Shown piece by piece: positions 36,663-44,624 of a stretch of 64,000 nucleotides of DNA (its first letter is position 1; every line of letters begins with the position of its first letter). The stretch comes from Paraburkholderia humisilvae (GTDB lineage: Bacteria > Pseudomonadota > Gammaproteobacteria > Burkholderiales > Burkholderiaceae): the NCBI RefSeq assembly GCF_902859855.1, contig NZ_CADIKH010000020.1:1-64000 (forward strand). The letters are read 5' to 3'. The notes under the pieces are model-generated. The model saw only the letters and a list, made by a program, of their open reading frames with translations, searched no databases and was not told the DNA's origin. The position numbers were made by a program, and so were the translations under genes.

Positions 36663-36840
36663 GGGGTTCGCGGTCGGGGAATTCACGCTCGGTACGTCGG
36701 CGGAGTTCGACAAGTACAAGCACCTGCCGTTTCCGTTTGAAGGCGAAGCGGAATTCGAGATTGTCACGAATGGCAAGACGCAGAAGACGCTCATGCACTC
36801 GCTCAAGCCGCTTTCGCGCTCGGCCAGCGCCAAGGGGTAA
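36532..36840 (+). CDS. Phage ssDNA-binding protein (gV-like)
   Basis: 102 residues from ATG 36532 with TAAGGATTGC upstream. The beta-rich sequence (MKFVSQVKVLGMKASKGEMD, later FEGEAEFEIVTNGKTQKTLM) and its position right after rep match the single-strand DNA-binding protein that coats phage DNA before export. The assignment rests on position and character rather than a sharp motif. Confidence 0.72.
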   Translation: MKFVSQVKVLGMKASKGEMDNGTAFDSTKVYTETQLDESKGTAKGFAVGEFTLGTSAEFDKYKHLPFPFEGEAEFEIVTNGKTQKTLMHSLKPLSRSASAKG

Positions 36841-36842
36841 CC

Positions 36843-37046
36843 GTGAACGGCGCGGTGGTGTACGTGGTGCAGGAACTGTTGAGCGGCGAGTTCTTGTGTC
36901 CGGCCGATGGCGACGTGAGCTTTACGCCTCGGCTTCGCGATGCGGGCGGCTTTGGTGATGCGGACGAAGCGGTGCATGCGGGTCGTGACCATTGCGACGG
37001 TCCGTTTGACGTGGTGCCTGTGATCTTTCTTCGCCGCGTTCACTAA
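36843..37046 (+). CDS. Small phage protein (67 aa), unknown function
   Basis: Starts at GTG 36843, two bases after the ssDNA-binding protein stop. Reads MNGAVVYVVQELLSGEFLCP, with an acidic/aromatic middle and FLRRVH at the end. No membrane segment. The spacing suggests coupled translation. I do not recognise it. Confidence 0.65.
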   Translation: MNGAVVYVVQELLSGEFLCPADGDVSFTPRLRDAGGFGDADEAVHAGRDHCDGPFDVVPVIFLRRVH

Positions 37047-37127
37047 GGCCCTTGTGACGGGGCTAAGTTGGGGGCGGTGGTGGGGATAGATTGCCTCAGT
37101 ACGGGTCGTGAAGTCTGCGGCCCACTT

Positions 37128-37141
37128 TTTCGCATGCGAAA
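37128..37141. promoter_or_regulatory. parS/KorB-operator-like palindrome, copy 1
   Basis: TTTCGCATGCGAAA, a perfect 14-bp palindrome, 13 bases before the ATG of the ParB-like gene. An identical copy follows the gene at 38217-38230. Confidence 0.85.
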
Positions 37142-37154
37142 CATGGGGATCGTG

Positions 37155-38216
37155 ATGGCGGGAAGAACGAGAAAAGCGGCGGTCGTGCCGCTGAATGGGG
37201 ATGTGTTTCCGGTGTCGGATGGCCCGGCGTTGCAGTTCGTGGCGCTGGACGTGATCGACATGCCGGAACAGGTGCGCACGGTATTCGATGAGCAGACGCT
37301 TGCCGAGCTGGCCGCTGATGTGAAGGTGCGCGGGATTTTGCAGCCGGTGCTGTTGCGTACGCCAGTTGATGGCCGGTATCGGTTCATCGCGGGTGAGCGG
37401 CGGATTCGCGCGGCTCGTATGGCTGGCCTGTCTGCGGTGCCCGCACTGGTGGGCGACGTGACCGATGAGGCTGCAGACGATATGCAACTCGCGGAGAACA
37501 TCCAGCGCGAAGAACTGAGTTTGCAGGACGAGGCAAACGCGATTCGGCGTCTGTATGACCGGCTCGGGAAGGTGGACCGTGTTGCGGATCGCGTGAAGAA
37601 GTCGAGCGCGTGGGTCTCAAAGCGGCTTGCGCTGACTTATGAGGGCTTCGACTGGCGCGCGAGAAAGCTGCTTGAGGACGGCGTGACTGAGGACGTTGAA
37701 CTGCTGCAATGCGTCGCGAAAGTGGGCGCGTTGAGCCAGTCACATGCGACGGTGCTCGACATGAATATTCGCCAGGGAAAGGTTGGGCGCAAAGAGGCCA
37801 GGGCGGTGCTCGCGGAACTGAAGAAATCGTCCGTGGCTCGCAAGGTGCCTTCGAGTGAAGAGGATGACGCCGGGGTCCGTGCTGTGGCCAAGCCTGAGTT
37901 TGACGGCCGGATCGCGCTGTGGGAACTGGCGGACAACCTGCGGCACGAGGAATGTCCTCCGGCCGCTGAGCTGGTGGATCTGTTCTCCATCGAACAGCGG
38001 ACAGCGATTCTGGATGTGTGTCGCGACGGGTTCGAACTTGGCGCGTCGTGCGCGGGACTCGAAGCGTTGGCGCTAGTGCGACGCATAGCGGGGCTGCAGG
38101 TCACGGAGCATCTTGAAGACTGGACGCTTGCGGCCTTCACGCTGGGCGCGTTCGGGATGCCGTTCGAGCTGGGGACGCTGCTGGCTGAAATGCGCATCGC
38201 GATCCGCAACGGCTGA
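37155..38216 (+). CDS. ParB/KorB-like DNA-binding protein
   Basis: 353 residues. The ParB N-terminal nuclease-like domain (VRTVFDEQTLAELAADVKVR, then GRYRFIAGERRIRAARMAG) includes the GERRxRA CTP/phosphate motif. LAENIQREELSLQDEANAI follows, then a helix-turn-helix (VADRVKKSSAWVSKRLAL). It is not next to a parA gene. ATG 37155 is chosen over upstream in-frame starts. Two identical palindromes flank it, so it may autoregulate like plasmid KorB, or act as a centromere-binding protein for the replicative form. Unusual cargo compared with Ff phages. Confidence 0.88.
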   Translation: MAGRTRKAAVVPLNGDVFPVSDGPALQFVALDVIDMPEQVRTVFDEQTLAELAADVKVRGILQPVLLRTPVDGRYRFIAGERRIRAARMAGLSAVPALVGDVTDEAADDMQLAENIQREELSLQDEANAIRRLYDRLGKVDRVADRVKKSSAWVSKRLALTYEGFDWRARKLLEDGVTEDVELLQCVAKVGALSQSHATVLDMNIRQGKVGRKEARAVLAELKKSSVARKVPSSEEDDAGVRAVAKPEFDGRIALWELADNLRHEECPPAAELVDLFSIEQRTAILDVCRDGFELGASCAGLEALALVRRIAGLQVTEHLEDWTLAAFTLGAFGMPFELGTLLAEMRIAIRNG

Positions 38217-38230
38217 TTTCGCATGCGAAA
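38217..38230. promoter_or_regulatory. parS/KorB-operator-like palindrome, copy 2
   Basis: TTTCGCATGCGAAA, starting at the base after the parB stop and ending 12 bases before the ATG of the first small membrane protein. It is well placed to control the virion-protein operon. Confidence 0.85.
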
Positions 38231-38242
38231 GGTGGAGGCGAA

Positions 38243-38401
38243 ATGCTGAGTTGTCCATTTGACGCGCTGGACCGGATTGCGGGGTGTCTCACGCTGCTGA
38301 CAGCGGTTGTTCTCGTCGCCGGCGTCGTATGGATGGCGCGAGCAGTGAGCGACTGGCTCTCGGTGCGCCGTTTCAGGCGCTGTGCACGGGTGACGCGATG
38401 A
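38243..38401 (+). CDS. Small phage membrane protein (52 aa)
   Basis: From ATG 38243 after GGTGGAGGCGAA. One hydrophobic segment (GCLTLLTAVVLVAGVVWMA) and a basic C-terminus (RRFRRCARVTR). Its stop overlaps the next start (ATGA). Size, topology and position resemble the tiny pVII/pIX-type proteins of filamentous virions. Confidence 0.72.
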   Translation: MLSCPFDALDRIAGCLTLLTAVVLVAGVVWMARAVSDWLSVRRFRRCARVTR

Positions 38402-38673
38402 GTACGGGTATCGATGTAACGGTATGTGTGTCAACGGCGTCCGGTTCGTCTGTCGTGACGGCTAACGGCAACGCGCTTGCATGTACGGCGAGTGATGGCA
38501 CAGCGGGGACCGTGGCAGTAACACACCTCGCGCTTGTCGATAGCCCTGAAAGCGCGCCGTTTGACTACGTGACGGCTGGAGGTTTCTTTGCGCTGGCGTT
38601 CTCCATGGTTGTCGCTGTCTGGATGGTGAGCGCGGGCGTAGGTGCGGTGCTCGACCTGATCCGTCGCGGTTGA
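38398..38673 (+). CDS. Small phage membrane protein (91 aa)
   Basis: ATG 38398 overlaps the upstream stop. The N-terminal half is Ser/Thr/Ala-rich; the C-terminal half has one membrane helix (GGFFALAFSMVVAVWMVSAGVGAVL) ending in IRRG. It lies directly before the major coat gene. Probably a minor coat or assembly protein; no family recognised. Confidence 0.72.
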   Translation: MSTGIDVTVCVSTASGSSVVTANGNALACTASDGTAGTVAVTHLALVDSPESAPFDYVTAGGFFALAFSMVVAVWMVSAGVGAVLDLIRRG

Positions 38674-38720
38674 GCCCAACGTTGCCGGGCGTTTCCCGGT
38701 TTCTTGTTAAAGGGAGTTGT

Positions 38721-38966
38721 ATGAAGGCGAAGCTGTTGGCATTGAAGAAGCTCGGCGCTCGTGTGGGTGCCGCTGTTGTCACGGGTGGTGTGGCTGTTGC
38801 CGCAAACGCGCAGACGAGCACTGCGCCGGACTTCTCGCAAATCACGTCGTCTGTGGACTTCAGCACGGTCATTACGGCAATCATGGCCGTGGCCACCGTG
38901 ATGGTCGGTGTGTATGTCGCATGGCGCGGTGCGAAGTTTGCATTGCGTGCGGTTCGCGGCCTGTAA
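38721..38966 (+). CDS. Major coat protein (pVIII-like)
   Basis: 81 residues from ATG 38721 behind AAGGGAGTTGT. A signal peptide with cleavage after VAVAANA (residue 30) leaves a 51-residue mature protein: an amphipathic acidic N-terminus (STAPDFSQITSSVDF), a hydrophobic core (TAIMAVATVMVGVYVAW) and a basic C-terminus (RGAKFALRAVRGL) to contact DNA. This is the classic filamentous coat layout. A terminator follows immediately. Confidence 0.92.
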   Translation: MKAKLLALKKLGARVGAAVVTGGVAVAANAQTSTAPDFSQITSSVDFSTVITAIMAVATVMVGVYVAWRGAKFALRAVRGL

Positions 38967-38989
38967 GTCTGCGCGGCTGCTGTTGAACC

Positions 38990-39013
38990 GGGGAGCCGCG
39001 TGGCTCCCCTTTT
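38990..39013 (+). terminator. Terminator after major coat gene
   Basis: GGGGAGCC (38990-38997), four-base loop, GGCTCCCC (39002-39009), then TTTT. The same arrangement follows gene VIII in Ff phages, where it keeps coat expression high and downstream genes lower. Confidence 0.88.
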
Positions 39014-39034
39014 CACATACGGGGGATAGGTGTC

Positions 39035-39121
39035 ATGGCGTCAACGGACTGCTGGTATCTGGCGATGTTCGCGTGGGGCATCGTGTGCGGATGGGCGTGT
39101 GTGACCGGGTTCAAGGGGTAA
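39035..39121 (+). CDS. Tiny hydrophobic phage protein (28 aa)
   Basis: ATG 39035 with GGGGATAGG upstream, ending three bases before the adsorption protein gene. Sequence starts MASTDCWYLAMFAWGIVCGW and ends VTGFKG, one membrane helix. It resembles the 30-residue pVII/pIX virion-tip proteins. The ribosome binding site and tight packing support it despite its length. Confidence 0.62.
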   Translation: MASTDCWYLAMFAWGIVCGWACVTGFKG

Positions 39122-39124
39122 GGC

Positions 39125-40597
39125 ATGGACAAGCGTAAGGGCGTTTGCTTGTTGCTCGCGTTGCTGGTTGCCGGTCGGGTGCAGGCGGGACAGGTGCTGT
39201 CGTTCGATGAGCAGGGGCGCATTACCGCGTCAGTTAACGATTCATCCACGAACTACACCTACGGGAAGTTCCAGACTGAAACGTCAGGTCTGCTCTACAA
39301 GAAGCTTGGCGTCAAGGGCATGTCACCAACTGATCCGGCCGTGACCAGGACCGTGCAGGGCGTAGAGCAGGTCGCGGCAGGCGTCGCTGTCGGGCGGTTG
39401 GCGTTCGGGGGCGGCTGGCTCGGTATCGTCGCGGGCGCGGTGATTAACGCTGTCGTTTTCGCGGCTGTTGCATTGGGCCTGGACAACCTGGTGAAGTGGC
39501 TGTTTGGCTCGGGCAATAGCGTCACTGCAACGACCACCGGGACGGTTGCGCCCCCTGACGGGTCTTTTTTCTACTTTAGTGATACCCGCGTGTGGCCGGA
39601 AAAGTGCGGCCAGCTGCTTGAGAAGGATTTCCTGACAGATACGGCAGCGGCGAATGCGGAACTCGCGGCGGGTGGCAAGAGCGGGGCACCTGTAGTGTGC
39701 AGTGGGGTTGATCCGGCGAAGGTCGTTCAGTACATCCTTGATAGTTGTGATGGCAACGGCAACTGCACGACGCATGGAATCAATCCGATCGATGGCAGCA
39801 CCATTAACAATGGTTTGAAGTTCCAGAAAAGTTTCGGCATTCCACCGAATCTGGTTGACGCTCCGGCTGGCGGCGACGGTTCACCAGTCATCTCCGACTA
39901 TGAGACGGCTGTTGCGAATCTGCCTGAGTCCGAGAAGTCGCAACCGGTCAATCCCGAGCTGGCGGCTGACGTGGTGAACGCGCTGTGGCAGCAGGCTTCG
40001 CAGTTGCCAGGTTACGCCGGCGTGGCCTATGACCCCAGCAACCCGGTGACTACACAGGAAGCGGCGGACTGGCAGGCCGCCAACCCTGCGTATACGCCAA
40101 CGGTCGGGGATGCGGTGGGCACGGGGACAGGTTCCGGTACGCAGGGACAGACGGGTTCGGGTGGCTCGGTTGGCGCATTGCCAATCAATAACTCGCCCGG
40201 CTCGGCCGATCCTACCCCCGGAGTCAATCCGGGCACCGATACGGGCACAGAACCGGGTGATGGCACGAGTCCGCAGGACGGTCAATGTGGTGCGCCGGGT
40301 GAGCCTGCGTGCGAGGTCGATTGGGGCACGAATCCGGGCACACCTGAACCGACGCTGGAGAGCACGCCGACCATTGACATGATTCTTGGGCCGATCGTCA
40401 ACATGCTGCCCGGCTTCAGGTCGTTCCAGCTTCCCGCACACACGGGCACGTGTCCGGTTGCGACGTTCTCCATTTTCGGCAACAGCTACACGATGGACCA
40501 GCACTGCACGCTGTTCGAACAGAACCGCACTGCGATCAGCGCTGCGTTCGCGCTGGTGTTCCTGCTGGCATCGGTGTTCATCGTTCTTACCGCGTGA
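39125..40597 (+). CDS. Phage adsorption protein (pIII-like, TspB-type C-terminus)
   Basis: 490 residues. Signal peptide cleaved near VQA (residue 21), an Ala/Gly-rich membrane-active segment (about 90-125), and a Gly/Ser/Thr/Pro-rich linker (about 335-405, TGTGSGTQGQTGSGG). The Cys-rich C-terminal domain has CGAPGEPACEVDWG and CPVATFSIFGNSY and ends in a membrane anchor (AFALVFLLASVFIVL). This is the layout of host-recognition proteins, and the C-terminal part matches the TspB family of Neisseria phages. Confidence 0.85.
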   Translation: MDKRKGVCLLLALLVAGRVQAGQVLSFDEQGRITASVNDSSTNYTYGKFQTETSGLLYKKLGVKGMSPTDPAVTRTVQGVEQVAAGVAVGRLAFGGGWLGIVAGAVINAVVFAAVALGLDNLVKWLFGSGNSVTATTTGTVAPPDGSFFYFSDTRVWPEKCGQLLEKDFLTDTAAANAELAAGGKSGAPVVCSGVDPAKVVQYILDSCDGNGNCTTHGINPIDGSTINNGLKFQKSFGIPPNLVDAPAGGDGSPVISDYETAVANLPESEKSQPVNPELAADVVNALWQQASQLPGYAGVAYDPSNPVTTQEAADWQAANPAYTPTVGDAVGTGTGSGTQGQTGSGGSVGALPINNSPGSADPTPGVNPGTDTGTEPGDGTSPQDGQCGAPGEPACEVDWGTNPGTPEPTLESTPTIDMILGPIVNMLPGFRSFQLPAHTGTCPVATFSIFGNSYTMDQHCTLFEQNRTAISAAFALVFLLASVFIVLTA

Positions 40598-40605
40598 GGT
40601 GATTC

Positions 40606-40899
40606 ATGTTTCCGATCCTGATGGCGGCTGCGTGGTCCGCGCTGTCGTGGCTGTTCCGCTCGGTGCTGGTCAAGTTCGTGTTCTATTTCGCGCTGTATTT
40701 CTTCGTCACCGAGTCGGTCTCGTATCTGCAAGGGCAAGGCATGCTGCCAAGTGCTGCATCGCTGTCGCAGGCGTTTGGCGCGGTGGGTACGGGGGTGTGG
40801 TACTTCCTCGATCTGTGCTCGGTCAGCTACGGCGTGCCGCTGGTGATCGCGGCGTATGGTGCGCGCTTCATCATCCGTCGTATTCCGCTGATCGGTTGA
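40606..40899 (+). CDS. DUF2523-family minor coat protein (pVI-like)
   Basis: 97 residues with three hydrophobic segments (VLVKFVFYFALYFFV; FGAVGTGVWYFLDLC; VPLVIAAYGARFII). The position between pIII-like and Zot genes and the size match the DUF2523/pVI proteins that cap the virion with pIII. Confidence 0.82.
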   Translation: MFPILMAAAWSALSWLFRSVLVKFVFYFALYFFVTESVSYLQGQGMLPSAASLSQAFGAVGTGVWYFLDLCSVSYGVPLVIAAYGARFIIRRIPLIG

Positions 40900-40906
40900 G
40901 GCGGGT

Positions 40907-42016
40907 ATGTCGATCAACGCGTACTGCGGAATCATGGGTTCCGGCAAGTCGTATGAAGTGGTGTCCGGGCCGCTGCTCGAAGCGATCGCGGCGGGTCGTC
41001 GTGTCGTGACCAACGTTGATGGCATCAGCGAAGAAGCCGTGCATGCGTATCTGGTTGAGCATCGCAAGCTGGATGCGTCGAAGCTCGGCGGCATCGTGCA
41101 TGTGACGACCGAGCGCATTACGGAGCAAGGCTTCTTCCCGGTCGAAGTCGAAAGCGCGGACGGGGCGACGGTCACACCGGGGCTGGTCGAACCGGGTGAT
41201 CTGGTGGTGGTCGATGAGGCGTGGAAGCTCTGGGCCGCCGGCGAGAAGCTCTCGAAAGAGCACGTCGCGTTCTTCCGTATGCACCGTCACTTCGTCAATC
41301 AGGACTCGGGCCTTGCGTGTGATGTGGTGCTGATGGTGCAGTCGGTCGGCGATCTGCACCGGATGCTTAAGCCGGTGCTCGAACTCACGTTCGTGATGCA
41401 CAAGCTCAAGACGCTGGGTGCGCCGAACCGCTATCGGGTCGAGCAGTACGACGGCTGGAAGCAGAACGCGAAAACGCGCGTCGCGACCTATTACAAGAGC
41501 TACAAGGCGGAGATTTTCCCGCTCTACAAGAGCTACGCCGGTGGGGCAGGACAGGAGGCCGTGGTGGATGCGCGGCAAAATCTGCTCATGAGTCGCAAGC
41601 TGTGGTTTATGGCGGCGGCGGTGGTCGTGCTGATCAGTTGCGGCCTGTGGTTTGCGTATCGCTTCTTCACGCACACGGCAAAACCGGCGAAACACGCTGC
41701 GGCATCTGTATCGGCGTCAGGTGCCGTTCCCGCGGGGCCGGGTGGGGCGTCGGGTGTCGCTGCACCTTCAGCCGCGGCGAAGGTTCCGGATGTGTCCGAT
41801 ACGTGGCGTGTGATGGGCCGTGTCGAGTCGGGCGATTTGCAGTATGTCGTGCTGGTCGATGGCTCGGGACGGATGCGGGTGGATTCGCCCGGTGCATTCA
41901 ACGGTCTGGGCGCTGCGATCGCCGGGCGTGTCGATGGCCAGCGCGTCACAACGTGGTCCGGGGCGAAGCCGTCAATCGCGCCGTCCTCTCCTGTTCCTGT
42001 GGGTAATTCGAAATGA
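40907..42016 (+). CDS. zot: Zot/pI-type phage assembly ATPase
   Basis: 369 residues. Walker A GIMGSGKS at residues 8-15, Walker B GDLVVVDEAWKLW, one membrane helix after about residue 225 (WFMAAAVVVLISCGLWFAY), then a periplasmic Ala/Pro linker and small C-terminal domain. It drives phage extrusion through the inner membrane. Its stop overlaps the secretin start (ATGA), linking inner- and outer-membrane export parts. Confidence 0.95.
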   Translation: MSINAYCGIMGSGKSYEVVSGPLLEAIAAGRRVVTNVDGISEEAVHAYLVEHRKLDASKLGGIVHVTTERITEQGFFPVEVESADGATVTPGLVEPGDLVVVDEAWKLWAAGEKLSKEHVAFFRMHRHFVNQDSGLACDVVLMVQSVGDLHRMLKPVLELTFVMHKLKTLGAPNRYRVEQYDGWKQNAKTRVATYYKSYKAEIFPLYKSYAGGAGQEAVVDARQNLLMSRKLWFMAAAVVVLISCGLWFAYRFFTHTAKPAKHAAASVSASGAVPAGPGGASGVAAPSAAAKVPDVSDTWRVMGRVESGDLQYVVLVDGSGRMRVDSPGAFNGLGAAIAGRVDGQRVTTWSGAKPSIAPSSPVPVGNSK

Positions 42017-43386
42017 ACATCAGGCGTCTGCTTGCGCTTGTACTGATGTGGCCCGCACTCGCGCTGGCTGACAGGCAGCCGGCATCGGTGCCGCCGTTAC
42101 CGACGCTGGCCGCGCTCGGTAGCTCGCCGGATGCTGTGGCGCCGGCGTCGCCTGTTACGCCCGTACAAGCGATGGTGCAGCGCTCGAAAGGCAATTCGTT
42201 CGATCTGCGGTTCGCTACGGTGTCGTTTGTGGTGGACTTCGTGTACGAAAACGCGGTGAAGACGCCGCACGTGATCGGGCCGGATGTGCTCGCGGATCAG
42301 CGGCAGGTGTCATTCCGCTACCGGGCTGGCGATGGTGATATGCGGGGCTTTCTCGTGTCGTTTCTGGACTCGCTGGGCTATGCGGTGACGGTGCGGGATG
42401 GTGTCGACTTCATCGGCAAAAAGCCCGATGCCGATCGCCCGAAAGAGGTGCGTGAACCGTTCGTGTACGTGCCGCACTATCGCAAGGCTGACTACCTGAT
42501 GCGGATGGTGCAGCCGCTTGTTGGTGGACGATTCACGACCCAGCGCGGCATTTCGGCGGGCGGCAGCGCAGCGCTGCAGGGCAAGGGCGACCTGTCGCAG
42601 GACGTACCGCCGCAGTCGGCCGCCGCGATGATCGATCAGAGTTCGGACCAGCTCGTGTTCGTCGGCACGGCCGATGAGGTGGCGACACTGCGCAAGGTGT
42701 TGCCGGTGATTGACGTCGCGCGCGGCAAGGTCAACCTGCGTGCGTGGGTGTACGAGGTCAGTGATACCACGCAGGCTCAGTCGGGCTTCTCGCTGGCCGT
42801 GAAGATCCTCGGCGTGGGCCTTGGCATCAGCAACGGGTTTGCTGATCCGGCGCAATCGGTTGTCTCGCTGCATGCATCAAGCGGCTCGAACACGATCGAT
42901 GCGGCGATACAGGCGCTGGACTCGGACAGCCGTTTCAAGGTGCTCACGCGGCCAAACGTGACCGTGCTATCCGGCGAGCGGGCGCGGCTGAATGTCGGGC
43001 AGGAGGTGCCGACGCAAGGCAACGTGAGCTTTCAGGGGACGAGCGGAACACCGGTGCAGTCGGTCGTGTATCAGGACGCGGGCGTGATCTTCGATGTATC
43101 GCCGATGGTGATGAGCGACACGATTGACCTGACGGTTGATGAAGAGATTTCCGACTTCGTGCGCACCACGACCGGGGTCAACACGTCGCCAACGAAGAAC
43201 ACGCGCAAGCTGCAAACCGTCACGTCAATGCAGGACGGCGACGTGGCGGTGATTGGTGGGCTGATCCAGTCACACGACACGCGTGCAACGTCGGGCGTGT
43301 CGTTCCTGCCCAGGTGGATGAACGGGCATAACAACGCGAATGACAACACCGAAATCGTGCTCGTGCTGCAGGTGCAGAAAATCTAG
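42013..43386 (+). CDS. Phage secretin (pIV/type II-III secretion family)
   Basis: 457 residues. Signal peptide (MNIRRLLALVLMWPALALA), N-domains including FVYVPHYRKADYLMRMVQPL, and the secretin core near the C-terminus (VLTRPNVTVLSGERARLNVG; VIFDVSPMVMSDTIDLTVDE; DGDVAVIGGLIQSH). It forms the outer-membrane exit channel. Many inoviruses use a host secretin; this one has its own. Confidence 0.93.
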   Translation: MNIRRLLALVLMWPALALADRQPASVPPLPTLAALGSSPDAVAPASPVTPVQAMVQRSKGNSFDLRFATVSFVVDFVYENAVKTPHVIGPDVLADQRQVSFRYRAGDGDMRGFLVSFLDSLGYAVTVRDGVDFIGKKPDADRPKEVREPFVYVPHYRKADYLMRMVQPLVGGRFTTQRGISAGGSAALQGKGDLSQDVPPQSAAAMIDQSSDQLVFVGTADEVATLRKVLPVIDVARGKVNLRAWVYEVSDTTQAQSGFSLAVKILGVGLGISNGFADPAQSVVSLHASSGSNTIDAAIQALDSDSRFKVLTRPNVTVLSGERARLNVGQEVPTQGNVSFQGTSGTPVQSVVYQDAGVIFDVSPMVMSDTIDLTVDEEISDFVRTTTGVNTSPTKNTRKLQTVTSMQDGDVAVIGGLIQSHDTRATSGVSFLPRWMNGHNNANDNTEIVLVLQVQKI

Positions 43387-43589
43387 CGGTGGTAGTGCTG
43401 GAGGACTGTGAATGCGATGTACAGCAACGCGCCCACGCCGACCCATGCGAGCGCAATTACGAATTTCGGGGTGCTCCGTCCGGTGTGAAGGTGTCGGAGT
43501 GCAGGGTGAACCGGTTGGTGCCTGGACGGCCGGTAGCCTTCCCTGCGATTCAGTTCGTCCCGGTACCAGTCGCGATCCTGTATGCCCAT
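43383..43589 (-). CDS. Small minus-strand membrane protein inside prophage
   Basis: 68 residues from ATG 43589 (AGAAAGGCCAAC upstream). A hydrophilic, Arg/His-rich N-terminus starts MGIQDRDWYRDELNRREG and the C-terminal membrane helix is FVIALAWVGVGALLYIAFTV. Convergent with the secretin; the two stops share the bases CTAG at 43383-43386. The DRDWYRDE start resembles small conserved membrane proteins of Burkholderiales, so it may be host-derived cargo. Confidence 0.68.
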   Translation of the reverse strand: MGIQDRDWYRDELNRREGYRPSRHQPVHPALRHLHTGRSTPKFVIALAWVGVGALLYIAFTVLQHYHR

Positions 43590-43707
43590 GTTGGCCTTTC
43601 TGTTATTTGGCGCGGGGGATTCTAGCAGTGCCTGCATTTGGTTGCCTGGCGGGGCGGCGAATATGCGACCCGCATCAGGGCGCGGAATTTGGAGAGCTTG
43701 TTTTTTC

Positions 43708-43784
43708 GTTACGTGTACCGGAATAGTTATTATTTGTTATGCGTAACGAAATATGTTGATTTTGTGTTACTCGTAACGTAAAAT
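43708..43784 (+). promoter_or_regulatory. Three GTTAC/GTAAC dyads and promoter of regulator gene
   Basis: Dyads at 43708-43719 (GTTAC-gt-GTACC), 43736-43747 (GTTAT-gc-GTAAC) and 43766-43777 (GTTAC-tc-GTAAC) are spaced 28 and 30 bp. The last lies in the spacer of a good promoter, TTGATT (43756-43761), 17 bp, TAAAAT (43779-43784). This fits autoregulation by the following gene. Confidence 0.72.
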
Positions 43785-43798
43785 AACAGGTATTGAAC

Positions 43799-44383
43799 AT
43801 GCGGAAGAGGCGCACAGTGATTCAGGCAGAAGACACGAAAACAATCCCGTTACCGCTATCAGGCGTAACGGAAAAGCGTGGTCGTGGGCGGCCGCGTAAA
43901 GATGGTGCGCTGACGAACGCACAGCGGCAGGCGGCGTACCGGGCACGGCGCAAGGTCGCGGGCAATCCCGTTACCGTAACGAAAAAGATTCCGGCTGCGG
44001 CGGATGGTTACGACGAACTGGTGCTGGAGAACGAGCGGTTGCGGGAAAAACTGGCTGGGATGGCGAGGAAACCAGAGGCTGTGATGGTCGCCGGGGCCGG
44101 GGCAGTTGTGCCGAAGGTCGGATCAGGTGTTGTAACGGTGACGGATGTTTTGCGCGAGCCGCCCGTTGTTGCGCGTTTGGGTAGTCGTAAGCTGTCGTTC
44201 AGCGTGGATGACACGGTGCGTATTGCGCTCGACCGGCTTGCTGCCGATGTGGGTATTTCCAGGCGTGACGCTTTTGAGCGGCTTGTGATTGCGGCTGATC
44301 TGGCGGTTATGCGCTCCTTCATGGACGAGAGTTCATTTAATAGTTATCTCGACCGGAAGCGTAACGTTAAATCTCGTACGTAG
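43799..44383 (+). CDS. Phage DNA-binding regulator with AT-hook-like motif
   Basis: 194 residues from ATG 43799. An N-terminal AT-hook-like motif (KRGRGRPRKDG) is followed by a basic stretch (RQAAYRARRK), a short coiled coil (DELVLENERLREKLAGM) and a C-terminal domain KLSFSVDDTVRIALDRLAAD that looks ribbon-helix-helix-like. It probably binds the GTTAC/GTAAC dyads upstream. More GTAACG motifs occur inside the gene. No named family recognised. Confidence 0.72.
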   Translation: MRKRRTVIQAEDTKTIPLPLSGVTEKRGRGRPRKDGALTNAQRQAAYRARRKVAGNPVTVTKKIPAAADGYDELVLENERLREKLAGMARKPEAVMVAGAGAVVPKVGSGVVTVTDVLREPPVVARLGSRKLSFSVDDTVRIALDRLAADVGISRRDAFERLVIAADLAVMRSFMDESSFNSYLDRKRNVKSRT

Positions 44384-44624
44384 GAACGGTTGGGCGGTAC
44401 GTCTAGCGTCAGGAGTGTCCGGGCCGTGGTCGCAGCGATGGTAGGGCGTGGGAGTGTCTGCAAAGTCAGGGCGGTTATCGCGCGGCTCAGCGCGGCCACC
44501 CGGACCGAGTAGCGGGTATCGGCACAGGCGCGGAACGCAGGCAGAGAGACGGAGCGCTGTCACGCCTCCCTGCTAGGCCGGTTTTTCTTGCCTGCGTGCT
44601 GGAGAGGGCTGCGAACGAAGTCAC
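44384..44624. other. Phage intergenic region
   Basis: About 240 bp between the regulator and the convergent recombinase gene. GC-rich with several short inverted repeats around 44490-44520. A site for the phage origin or packaging signal is possible but I see no decisive structure. Confidence 0.35.
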
